7,454 nt of DNA from Actinomycetota bacterium (GTDB taxonomy: Bacteria; Actinomycetota; Actinomycetes; Nanopelagicales; Nanopelagicaceae), in NCBI GenBank assembly GCA_009699765.1, contig WLNN01000064.1:1-7454 (forward strand), given 5' to 3'. The notes under the pieces were generated by a model. That model worked only from the letters and a program-made list of their open reading frames with translations, searched no databases and was not told the origin of the DNA. Made by a program: the position numbers and the translations under genes. Every line of letters starts with the position of its first letter. Position 1 is the stretch's first letter. Positions 1-5,187 of this stretch are shown in pieces.

Positions 1-426
1 ACCAAGTACGTAAGCGACCTGTGCAAATGCATAACCTGATGCGTAAATATGAATTGCTGGATTTGAACCAAGCACCATCTCGGCAATCGCCCAACGAAGT
101 GATGCCGGAATCTTTGTGCCACCAAGTTCAACAGGAGCATCGAGGCTCCACCAACCTTGATCAATGAATGCTTGGTAAGACTTCTTAAAACTTGGTGGGA
201 GCTTTACATCGCCTGTTGCTTTATCAAATATTGTTCCAATGCGATCGCCATCAACAAAAGATGCAGCGAGATCGTTTTCGGTGATGCGCTTAATCTCTTC
301 CAACATTCCCATCGCAGTATCGCGATCGAGGTCAGAGTAGACAGATGTTCCTAGAACCTTCTCGCGACCCAAAAGGTCGAAGAGGCAGAATTCGATATCG
401 CGCAGATTGGCTGTGTAATGGCTCAT
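1..426 (-). CDS. Acyl-CoA dehydrogenase, FadE5-like, N-terminal part (runs off left edge)
   Basis: The minus-strand frame opens with ATG at 426-424 and stays open for 142 codons to the window edge, so the 3' part is missing. The product begins MSHYTANLRDIEFCLFDLLG and continues with DRDTAMGMLEEI, SFVDGDR, LPPSFKKSYQAF, GWWSLDAPVELGG and GSNPAIHIYASGYAFAQ. From memory this tracks the start of mycobacterial FadE5, a cytoplasmic FAD-dependent dehydrogenase of roughly 600 residues that oxidises acyl-CoA to trans-2-enoyl-CoA in beta-oxidation. The visible part covers the family-specific N-terminal extension and the start of the helical acyl-CoA dehydrogenase N domain. The FAD-binding middle domain and catalytic glutamate lie outside the window. 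No good Shine-Dalgarno precedes the ATG, but a TAGAAT -10 sits 9 bases upstream, so the transcript is probably near-leaderless. The gene diverges from dcd across an 82-base gap. Family assignment is firm; the natural chain-length preference cannot be read here. Confidence 0.9.
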   Translation of the reverse strand, partial: MSHYTANLRDIEFCLFDLLGREKVLGTSVYSDLDRDTAMGMLEEIKRITENDLAASFVDGDRIGTIFDKATGDVKLPPSFKKSYQAFIDQGWWSLDAPVELGGTKIPASLRWAIAEMVLGSNPAIHIYASGYAFAQVAYVLG

Positions 427-435
427 GGGCTAATA

Positions 436-441
436 ATTCTA
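436..441 (-). promoter_or_regulatory. Candidate -10 box for the acyl-CoA dehydrogenase gene
   Basis: Reading the minus strand, TAGAAT (TAnnnT type) is followed by 9 bases and then the ATG at 426. A start site about 7 bases downstream of the box would leave a leader of only about 3 bases. No convincing -35 box was found. Confidence 0.4.
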
Positions 442-496
442 CCCACCAGTAACTTATGCAAGAGTGGCGAAGTGTAATTTTTCTCATCGGAGTAGA

Positions 497-502
497 TAGA
501 GT
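497..502 (+). promoter_or_regulatory. -10 box of a leaderless dcd promoter
   Basis: TAGAGT fits the actinobacterial TAnnnT -10 pattern and is separated from the GTG start of dcd by exactly 6 bases. Transcription would therefore begin at or next to the start codon. There is no Shine-Dalgarno in the preceding 20 bases. The -35 region is not recognisable. Confidence 0.55.
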
Positions 503-508
503 CCGCAC

Positions 509-1087
509 GTGCTACTCAGTGACCGCGATATACGAGCCCAGATTAACGACAAGCGTGTGGGAGTCGAGCCTTTTGAAGAGGCGATGATTCAGCCATCCTC
601 CGTTGATGTCCGCCTCGATAAGTTCTTCCGCGTCTTTGAGAACCATAAATATGAGGTCATCGACCCAGCGCTTGAGCAGCCAGAGCTGACTCGCGAGATC
701 GTCGCCGAAAACGGCGAAGCATTTATCTTGCACCCAGGCGAATTTGTTTTGGCCTCAACTTATGAAGTAATCACACTTCCCGATGACATTGCAGGCCGCC
801 TAGAAGGAAAGTCATCACTCGGTCGCCTTGGTCTGCTCACACACTCAACTGCCGGCTTTATCGATCCTGGATTTTCAGGCCACATCACTCTTGAACTTTC
901 TAACGTCGCAAACTTGCCAGTCAAGCTCTACCCAGGAATGAAGATTGGTCAGCTCTGCTTGATCAAACTTTCATCCCCTGCCGAGCATCCATACGGCTCT
1001 GCGCAATACCTCAATCGTTACCAGGGACAGCGTGGGCCAACCCCGAGCCGTTCCTTTATGAACTTTCATCAAAGTAAGATTAAGTGA
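509..1087 (+). CDS. dcd: dCTP deaminase, probably bifunctional dCTP deaminase/dUTPase
   Basis: The 192-residue product matches the actinobacterial Dcd family along its whole length: [12 protein letters not shown] at the start, [11 protein letters not shown] (27-37), [10 protein letters not shown] (75-84), the signature [20 protein letters not shown] (96-115) followed by [17 protein letters not shown] (116-132), and a C-terminal [12 protein letters not shown] that closes over bound nucleotide. By analogy with the M. tuberculosis enzyme, E129 is the catalytic base and S102, R106 and A115 line the pocket. The cytoplasmic homotrimer deaminates dCTP and, in the bifunctional type, hydrolyses the resulting dUTP to dUMP for thymidylate synthesis. 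Length is close to the roughly 190 residues of the mycobacterial protein. The GTG start is supported by the MLLSDRD N-terminus and by the leaderless -10 box. The bifunctional call is inferred from similarity to the mycobacterial enzyme. A hairpin directly follows the stop codon. Confidence 0.96.
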   Translation: MLLSDRDIRAQINDKRVGVEPFEEAMIQPSSVDVRLDKFFRVFENHKYEVIDPALEQPELTREIVAENGEAFILHPGEFVLASTYEVITLPDDIAGRLEGKSSLGRLGLLTHSTAGFIDPGFSGHITLELSNVANLPVKLYPGMKIGQLCLIKLSSPAEHPYGSAQYLNRYQGQRGPTPSRSFMNFHQSKIK

Positions 1088-1089
1088 CT

Positions 1090-1115
1090 CTCCTGAACGC
1101 TCCGCGTTCTAGGAG
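1090..1115 (+). terminator. Hairpin after dcd, possible terminator
   Basis: GAACGC (1095-1100) pairs with GCGTTC (1104-1109) around a TCC loop. The stem extends with CTCCT (1090-1094) against AGGAG (1111-1115) across one bulged base, giving 11 base pairs. It starts 2 bases after the dcd stop. No T-run follows, so it would be a U-poor terminator of the kind proposed for actinobacteria, or an mRNA 3'-end stabiliser. Confidence 0.5.
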
Positions 1116-1126
1116 TGAAAAATTCC

Positions 1127-1154
1127 GGGAATATCACCCGGAGAAAACGGGTTG
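1127..1154 (+). promoter_or_regulatory. Candidate SigR/SigH-type (thiol-stress ECF sigma) promoter for lemA-htpX
   Basis: GGGAAT at 1127-1132 is followed after exactly 18 bases by GTTG at 1151-1154. This matches the SigR/SigH consensus (GGAAT, 18-19 bases, GTT) known from Streptomyces and mycobacteria. A start site 6 to 8 bases beyond the -10 element would fall at about 1160-1162, just before the lemA ATG at 1163. That fits the lack of a well-placed Shine-Dalgarno and favours the 1163 start. The -35 element also lies inside a small inverted repeat (CCGGG 1125-1129, CCCGG 1137-1141). Confidence 0.5.
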
Positions 1155-1162
1155 AATTCATT

Positions 1163-1714
1163 ATGGAAATCTTCATTGTTTTTGGCGTTATCGTCCTCGT
1201 AGTTCTCTTTGTCGTCGCGCAATACAACCGCCTTGTTCGCCTTAACATCACCGTTAATGAAGCATGGGCACAAATTGAAGTTCAGCTCAAGCGTCGTGCT
1301 GATTTAATTCCTAACCTTGTTGAGACAGTTAAAGGTTATGCAAAGCACGAGCAATCAACATTTGATGCAGTCGTTGCAGCCCGCGCAAAAGCAACTAGCG
1401 CATCCACTGTGGGCGAAGTTGCGGCAGCAGATGGCGCACTTACCAACGCACTTCGTGGATTGCTTGCAGTCGCTGAGGCTTATCCAGATCTCAAAGCATC
1501 TTCTAACTTCTTGGCGCTACAAGAAGAACTCTCTACAACCGAAAACAAAGTTTCATTTGCACGCCAGTTCTACAACGACAATGTGCGCCAACTCAATGAA
1601 GCTGTTGCAACAGTTCCTTCTAAGTTCTTTGCAGGCCTTGCCAAGGTTGCAGCTCGTGCATTTTACGAAATTGAAAATGCAGCTGATCGCAACGTACCTA
1701 ACGTCAAGTTCTAA
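1163..1714 (+). CDS. lemA: LemA family protein
   Basis: The product from the ATG at 1163 has 183 residues, a usual length for LemA proteins. Residues 2-20 (EIFIVFGVIVLVVLFVVAQ) form one N-terminal membrane helix. It is followed by the LemA core, NRLVRLNITVNEAWAQIEVQ (22-41) and LKRRADLIPNLVETVKGYAK (42-61). Further marks are a helical middle, LQEELSTTENKVSFARQFYND (119-139), and the end motif AVATVPSKFFAGLA (147-160). LemA proteins are anchored helical-bundle proteins of poorly defined biochemical role, often encoded beside membrane proteases such as HtpX. An upstream in-frame GTG at 1115 would add MKNSGNITRRKRVEFI before the hydrophobic segment. I prefer 1163 because it starts directly with the membrane helix and sits just behind a SigR-like promoter. 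The gene ends in tandem TAA stops and is followed 31 bases later by htpX, so the two are probably co-transcribed. Family certain; function unknown. Confidence 0.93.
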   Translation: MEIFIVFGVIVLVVLFVVAQYNRLVRLNITVNEAWAQIEVQLKRRADLIPNLVETVKGYAKHEQSTFDAVVAARAKATSASTVGEVAAADGALTNALRGLLAVAEAYPDLKASSNFLALQEELSTTENKVSFARQFYNDNVRQLNEAVATVPSKFFAGLAKVAARAFYEIENAADRNVPNVKF

Positions 1715-1735
1715 TAATTTTTAAAAAGAAGCACT

Positions 1736-1739
1736 GGAG
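1736..1739 (+). promoter_or_regulatory. Ribosome binding site deciding the htpX start
   Basis: GGAG lies 6 bases before the ATG at 1746 but only 3 bases before an in-frame TTG at 1743. The spacing supports the ATG as the real start. Confidence 0.7.
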
Positions 1740-1745
1740 TTATTG

Positions 1746-2666
1746 ATGGCCAATAGCAATACCTTTCGCGATTTGCAGAGCGCCAACAAAGGTAAGACTT
1801 ACTTCCTCCTTGCATCAATGGGGCTTCTCACCTGGCTTGTTGCATATGCAGCGCTGACTTATTTTGGTGTTGGCACTGCATCAACACTTGTGCCGATTGC
1901 AGTTGGTTTTGCACTCGTCGGCGTCTGGGGCTCATACTACGGTTCAGATAAATTAGTACTAACAATGACTGGTGCAAAGTTAATTACTCGCGAAGATGCA
2001 CCCGAGCTCTTTAATGTTATTGAAGAAGTTGTTATCGCATCAGGTCTTCCAATGCCCAAGGTTGCACTTGTTCAAGATACTGCGCCTAATGCTTTTGCAA
2101 CTGGTCGAGATCCTGAGCACGCCCTGATTGCCTTTACTACACGGATTCTTGAAGTCATGGATCGCGATGAGTTACAGGGAGTTATTGCACATGAGATGAG
2201 CCATGTTGCAAACCGTGACACTTTGGTCTCTGCCGTTGCCGCAACAACTGCCGGTGCAATTGCAATCTTGTCAGATTTTCTAACTCGCATGATGTGGTTT
2301 GGCGGGGGACGAGATCGTCGGGATAACAATTCAAATCCAGTCGCACTCGTTATCTCATTGGCAGTTTTAATCTTGGCACCGATAGCTGCAATGTTATTGA
2401 AATCTGCAATCTCACGTAAGCGTGAATCACTCGCAGATGCCACGGCGGTTTCATTTACTCGTAATCCTGCAGGGTTGCGCAAAGCGCTAGAAGTCCTTGC
2501 AGCAGATACAACTGTTGTCCGGCAGAAGTCGAACGCAGTTGCACATATCTGGATTGAGTCACCACTTGATGGCAAAGCGGTATCTAAGTTATTTAGTACC
2601 CACCCACCAATCCAAGAGCGCATTGCAGCGCTACGAGCGATGGAGTCTTTGGGCCCTGCCCAGTAA
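1746..2666 (+). CDS. htpX: HtpX-like M48 family membrane zinc metalloprotease
   Basis: The 306-residue product is an integral membrane M48 peptidase. Hydrophobic segments lie near residues 19-40, 47-65, 161-180 and 198-220. The zinc motif HEMSH (149-153) gives two histidine ligands and catalytic E150. The third ligand is E227 in SRKRESLADATAV. Other family marks are GLPMPKVALVQDTAPNAFATG (100-120) and the C-terminal STHPPIQERIAAL (284-296). In bacteria, HtpX degrades misfolded or damaged membrane proteins with the active site facing the cytoplasm. Length is typical for the family. The gene sits 31 bases after lemA, has a well-placed GGAG, and likely shares lemA's stress-type promoter, since no separate promoter is visible in the gap. 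Its stop is 4 bases from the stop of the convergent kinase gene. A glycine- and charge-rich loop, GGGRDRRDNNSN (186-197), separates the third and fourth hydrophobic segments. Assignment is firm; substrates are unknown. Confidence 0.95.
   Translation: MANSNTFRDLQSANKGKTYFLLASMGLLTWLVAYAALTYFGVGTASTLVPIAVGFALVGVWGSYYGSDKLVLTMTGAKLITREDAPELFNVIEEVVIASGLPMPKVALVQDTAPNAFATGRDPEHALIAFTTRILEVMDRDELQGVIAHEMSHVANRDTLVSAVAATTAGAIAILSDFLTRMMWFGGGRDRRDNNSNPVALVISLAVLILAPIAAMLLKSAISRKRESLADATAVSFTRNPAGLRKALEVLAADTTVVRQKSNAVAHIWIESPLDGKAVSKLFSTHPPIQERIAALRAMESLGPAQ
2650..2662. terminator. Short hairpin at the convergent htpX/kinase junction (weak)
   Basis: TGGGC (2650-2654) and GCCCA (2658-2662) pair around a CCT loop within the last codons of htpX. 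Only 4 bases separate the two convergent stop codons, so any terminator must lie inside coding sequence. The stem is short and lacks a T-run on either strand, so terminator function is doubtful. Confidence 0.2.
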
Positions 2667-2670
2667 AGCG

Positions 2671-4131
2671 TTAAGCGACAGGGAAGAACAAGGTAAAAGT
2701 TGCACCCTTGCCTAGCTCTGATTGCACTGCAACAGAACCACCGTGGGCTTTCATCACCGCATCAACGATCGATAATCCAAGCCCGCTTCCTTCGCCATCG
2801 ACCCGAACACGTGATGGATCTGCTCGGTAGAAGCGCTCGAAAATTCGATTCTGATCTTCTACAGATAAACCAGGGCCATTATCGGCAACTGCAATTGAGA
2901 TTCCCTCAGTGCTACGAGAAATTGAAACATCAATCTGGGTTCCAGCAGGAGTATGTGTGCGCGCATTGGCAAGAAGGTTTGCGACAACTTGATGTACTCG
3001 TGCTTGATCTCCCAGAGTGAAGAACTCTTCTTCCGATGGAGTAAATGAGACCGGGTGTTGCGGACCAGCAGCGCGAGCAGAAACAACGGCAGATTCCACT
3101 ACCTCACCAAGATTTACTGGATTGGAATCTAATTCACGTGCCTGATCAAGGCGGGCAAGCAGGAGTAAATCTTCAACAAGAGAACCCATGCGCATAGATT
3201 CGCCTTCAATGCGTCCAAAGACTTCACGAGTTTTTTCTTCCCCGATGACCGCACCTTGGCGATAGAGCTCTGAGAAACCACGAATTGCTGTCAGTGGTGT
3301 GCGAAGTTCGTGGGAGGCATCTGCAACAAATCGACGTAGCTTATTTTCACTCTCGTTACGTGCTTCAAATGCACTTTCAATTCGGCCAAGCATTGAGTTA
3401 AGAGATGTGACTAAACGGCCAACCTCCGTATGTGGGTTTGCATCAGGCATACGCGCAGAGAAGTTTCCCGACGCAATCTCTTCAGCTGTAATCTCAACAT
3501 CTTGCAACGGCTTCATTCCAACGTTTATAACCATTCGAGAGGCAATTGCGATCAAAGTAAGCAATAACAACCCAATGAAAAAGAAGAAGAAACCTAACTT
3601 TGCAATTGTTTTATCGAGTTCTCCTAAAGATTGCGCTGCAACAACTGTTCCAGCATCATTTGGAAGAACAAGTGCGACAGCGCGAAAATCAGCTCCGCGT
3701 TTTTCGATAGTGAAAGCCTTATTATTAAATTGCGCAGCATCTGCAGGGGTGAATCCCTGCAGATAAGTATTGATTCGTACTGTTGCAAGGTCGCCACCGA
3801 GACCGCCAATGATTACTCCATTGCGATCTAAAAGCGTGACAGATGTGGCTGTAGGGATTCTTTGTAGCGGTGCGCGAGGGGCGGGAGAAGCATCTGATCT
3901 ATTTTCGCTACGTCTCTCATCATCTTCATCGCGAGCAATACCAGCCTCTGCAATACGAGGAAGTGAAACTACTGATAGCGAAAGTAGCTCACTATCCATC
4001 TGCTCGAGGAGATAACCTTTGAGAGCATGCTGCGCGACGATACTCGAAAGCACAAAACCAGCCGCAGAGAGAAGGACAACACCAAGAGTCAATCGGCTAC
4101 GAAGACTCCAAGTGCGCAACGGGCTAGTCAT
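2671..4131 (-). CDS. Sensor histidine kinase, PhoR/TrcS-like
   Basis: The 486-residue product has the classic membrane sensor-kinase layout. Residues 13-34 form membrane helix 1, about 35-178 an extracytoplasmic sensor region, and 179-200 helix 2, which includes a run of five phenylalanines (181-185). A HAMP linker covers about 201-254. The dimerisation/phosphotransfer domain carries FVADASHELRTPL, with H274 as the phosphorylated histidine. The ATPase domain shows the N-box NLLANARTHTP (385-395), G1 DNGPGL (417-422), the F-box FERFYRADPSR and G2 GEGSGLGL (446-453). It autophosphorylates and passes phosphate to the regulator encoded 9 bases upstream on the same strand, which makes them a clear pair. 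The sensor part contains a charged, probably disordered stretch (67-88, rich in D, E and R). Overall form and length resemble mycobacterial PhoR, but the stimulus cannot be read from sequence. The spacing to the upstream gene suggests one transcript and coupled translation. Confidence 0.95.
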   Translation of the reverse strand: MTSPLRTWSLRSRLTLGVVLLSAAGFVLSSIVAQHALKGYLLEQMDSELLSLSVVSLPRIAEAGIARDEDDERRSENRSDASPAPRAPLQRIPTATSVTLLDRNGVIIGGLGGDLATVRINTYLQGFTPADAAQFNNKAFTIEKRGADFRAVALVLPNDAGTVVAAQSLGELDKTIAKLGFFFFFIGLLLLTLIAIASRMVINVGMKPLQDVEITAEEIASGNFSARMPDANPHTEVGRLVTSLNSMLGRIESAFEARNESENKLRRFVADASHELRTPLTAIRGFSELYRQGAVIGEEKTREVFGRIEGESMRMGSLVEDLLLLARLDQARELDSNPVNLGEVVESAVVSARAAGPQHPVSFTPSEEEFFTLGDQARVHQVVANLLANARTHTPAGTQIDVSISRSTEGISIAVADNGPGLSVEDQNRIFERFYRADPSRVRVDGEGSGLGLSIVDAVMKAHGGSVAVQSELGKGATFTLFFPVA

Positions 4132-4140
4132 GTATCAACC

Positions 4141-4851
4141 TTACTTACTTTGTGTGATTCGCATGCGGTAACCAACGCCACGAACCGTATGAATAAGCGC
4201 CGGCTCATAGATATCAATTTTCTTGCGAAGATAAGAAATATAGGTTTCAACGATTCCAGCATCTCCCACAAAGTCGTAATCCCAGACATGATCAATTATT
4301 TGAGTTTTGGAAACAACGCGGTCCGCATTGATCATCAGATAGCGGAGTAAAGTGAATTCAGTTGGCGACAATTCAATCAAATGTCCAGCGCGATGGACTT
4401 CATGAGTCGCATCGTTGAGTTCTAGATCTGCAAATGAAAACTTCTCGTCATCTATATTCTGCTCGACTACGCCAATACGACGAAGAAGTGCATTGAGTCG
4501 CGCTTCAAGTTCTTCTAAGCCAAAAGGTTTAGTCATATAACCATCGCCGCCAATAGTTAAACCTTGGACTTTATCTTTCATCTCAGCTTTTGCGGTGAGA
4601 AAGAGGACGCCAACATCTTGCCCTTCATTGCGAATGCGACGGCAAACTTCGAAACCATCAAAATCTGGCAACATCACATCGAGCACAATTGCATGCGGCT
4701 TAAATTCAGCGGCAACAATTAACGCCTCAGATCCAGTTGCTGCAGTGCGAACATTAAACTTTTTAAATTTGAGGCTGCTAGTAACGAAGTCGCGAATATT
4801 CTCTTCATCATCAACTACGAGGATGCGATAGCCATTAGTTTCTGCGCTCAT
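4141..4851 (-). CDS. OmpR/PhoB-family response regulator, PhoP-like
   Basis: The 236-residue product has a receiver domain (about 9-125) and a winged-helix DNA-binding domain (about 138-233). Receiver residues are the acidic pair D14/D15, phospho-acceptor D58 in VLDVMLPDFDGFE, T86 in FLTAK and K108 in TKPF. The effector half reads FADLELNDATHEV, LSPTEFTLLRYLMIN, DHVWDYDF and YISYLRKKID, then HTVRGVGYRMR. From memory this is very close to mycobacterial PhoP. The regulator should bind DNA as a dimer after phosphorylation by the downstream kinase. Residue 104 is glycine in GGDGYMTKPF, where the family normally has GGDDY; the other active-site residues are intact. A GAGGA lies 10 bases before the ATG, a rather long spacing. 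The gene diverges from gyrB across 342 bases. The PhoP name is withheld because the regulated genes are unknown. Confidence 0.95.
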   Translation of the reverse strand: MSAETNGYRILVVDDEENIRDFVTSSLKFKKFNVRTAATGSEALIVAAEFKPHAIVLDVMLPDFDGFEVCRRIRNEGQDVGVLFLTAKAEMKDKVQGLTIGGDGYMTKPFGLEELEARLNALLRRIGVVEQNIDDEKFSFADLELNDATHEVHRAGHLIELSPTEFTLLRYLMINADRVVSKTQIIDHVWDYDFVGDAGIVETYISYLRKKIDIYEPALIHTVRGVGYRMRITQSK

Positions 4852-4949
4852 GGGGCAATCGTCCTCGACAAACCTGTGCCTTTGCTGAGAATCAGAGGGG
4901 AAAGTGGCGTTAATCCATAAGGGCTCCTATGTTTGCCGATCTTCCGCTT

Positions 4950-4967
4950 AATTACACGCATGTAATT
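4950..4967. promoter_or_regulatory. Perfect 18-base dyad, candidate operator
   Basis: AATTACA (4950-4956) and TGTAATT (4961-4967) are perfect inverted repeats around CGCA. The symmetry and length suit a homodimeric transcription factor. The site lies about 100 bases upstream of the regulator's start codon and directly abuts the DnaA-box cluster. The binding protein is unknown. Confidence 0.4.
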
Positions 4968-4998
4968 CATCCACAGGCGGAATCCACACTGTGGAGAG
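4967..4998. other. Cluster of DnaA-box-like motifs, possible oriC or DnaA-controlled site
   Basis: TCATCCACA (4967-4975, plus) and CTCTCCACA (4998-4990, minus) both fit the degenerate actinobacterial DnaA box (T/C)(T/C)(A/G/C)TCCACA. The first differs from TTATCCACA by one base. GAATCCACA (4980-4988, plus) keeps the TCCACA core but departs at its first two positions. The last two cores form a perfect 13-base palindrome, TCCACACTGTGGA (4983-4995). An AT-rich run follows. The site lies about 200 bases upstream of gyrB, a gene often near oriC in actinobacteria. Three boxes are few for an actinobacterial origin, so DnaA regulation of gyrB is an equal alternative. Confidence 0.4.
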
Positions 4999-5017
4999 AG
5001 CTTTTTAGGAAGATATT

Positions 5018-5122
5018 ATGAGAAAACCTAAAGGGAACCTTAGGACGAGGGCTGAAATCTCGGGATTTCATGCACCTAGGGCTTTTGACGGTATTTACAG
5101 ATTCGATTTACCACTAGGATAA
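5018..5122 (+). CDS. Doubtful 34-residue small ORF upstream of gyrB
   Basis: ATG at 5018 is preceded by AGGA (5007-5010) at a good 7-base spacing and opens a 34-codon frame ending TAA at 5120-5122. The predicted product is basic at its start (MRKPKGNLRTRAEISG) and ends YRFDLPLG. It resembles nothing I recognise and has no membrane segment. Against it, all five arginines use AGA or AGG, whereas the neighbouring genes mostly use CGN codons. The frame also covers a strong dyad and most of the putative gyrB promoter. It is more likely chance than a gene. Confidence 0.15.
   Translation: MRKPKGNLRTRAEISGFHAPRAFDGIYRFDLPLG
5053..5070. promoter_or_regulatory. Perfect 18-base dyad upstream of the gyrB promoter
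   Basis: TGAAATC (5053-5059) and GATTTCA (5064-5070) are perfect inverted repeats around TCGG. GC (5051-5052) and GC (5072-5073) can extend the pairing past one bulged base. It ends 23 bases before the candidate -35 box, a plausible place for a regulator of gyrB. As RNA it would form a strong hairpin, but no gene precedes it on either strand that would need a terminator here. Confidence 0.4.
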
Positions 5123-5123
5123 T
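5094..5123 (+). promoter_or_regulatory. Candidate sigma-70-type promoter of gyrB-gyrA
   Basis: TTTACA (5094-5099) matches five of six bases of the -35 consensus TTGACA. GATAAT (5118-5123) matches five of six of the -10 consensus TATAAT. The spacer is 18 bases. The resulting leader would be about 60 bases. A TTGACG at 5085-5090 is an alternative -35 but has no good -10 at the right distance. Confidence 0.5.
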
Positions 5124-5130
5124 TGCCTAC

Positions 5131-5165
5131 CCCGAGCTAATCGGGCGTATAAGGCTCATAGAGCC
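5131..5165 (+). promoter_or_regulatory. Two small hairpins in the gyrB leader
   Basis: CCCGA (5131-5135) pairs with TCGGG (5141-5145) around GCTAA. GGCTC (5153-5157) pairs with GAGCC (5161-5165) around ATA. Both are perfect 5-base-pair stems near the predicted 5' end of the gyrB mRNA. They may protect the mRNA end or tune translation; neither resembles a known riboswitch. Confidence 0.35.
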
Positions 5166-5183
5166 AGTTTCGATCGCAGCATT

Positions 5184-5187
5184 GGAG
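5184..5187 (+). promoter_or_regulatory. Ribosome binding site of gyrB
   Basis: GGAG lies 6 bases before the ATG at 5194. It is the clearest Shine-Dalgarno in the window together with that of htpX. Confidence 0.75.

Noticed and set aside
157..354. Plus-strand 65-codon ORF within the left edge gene
   Set aside because: It lies opposite the well-supported acyl-CoA dehydrogenase frame and its product has no recognisable features.
1115..1162. Upstream GTG start for lemA adding 16 residues
   Set aside because: The extension places charged residues before the membrane helix, overlaps the dcd hairpin and would lie upstream of the SigR-like promoter's start site. The ATG at 1163 fits better.
2072..2623. 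Minus-strand 183-codon ORF inside htpX
   Set aside because: It is antisense to the htpX zinc-protease domain and its translation shows no family motifs, so it is an overlap artefact.
3577..3593. Purine-rich run on the plus strand in the kinase gene
   Set aside because: It is simply the complement of five consecutive Phe codons in the second membrane helix.
3299..3766. Plus-strand 155-codon ORF inside the histidine kinase gene
   Set aside because: It is antisense to the membrane helix, HAMP and H-box coding region, is rich in Ser/Arg/Ala and has no recognisable domain.
4873..4993. CTGTG words near the regulator gene as possible PhoP direct repeats
   Set aside because: Mycobacterial PhoP sites are two closely spaced direct repeats. 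Here the same-strand copies are over 100 bases apart.
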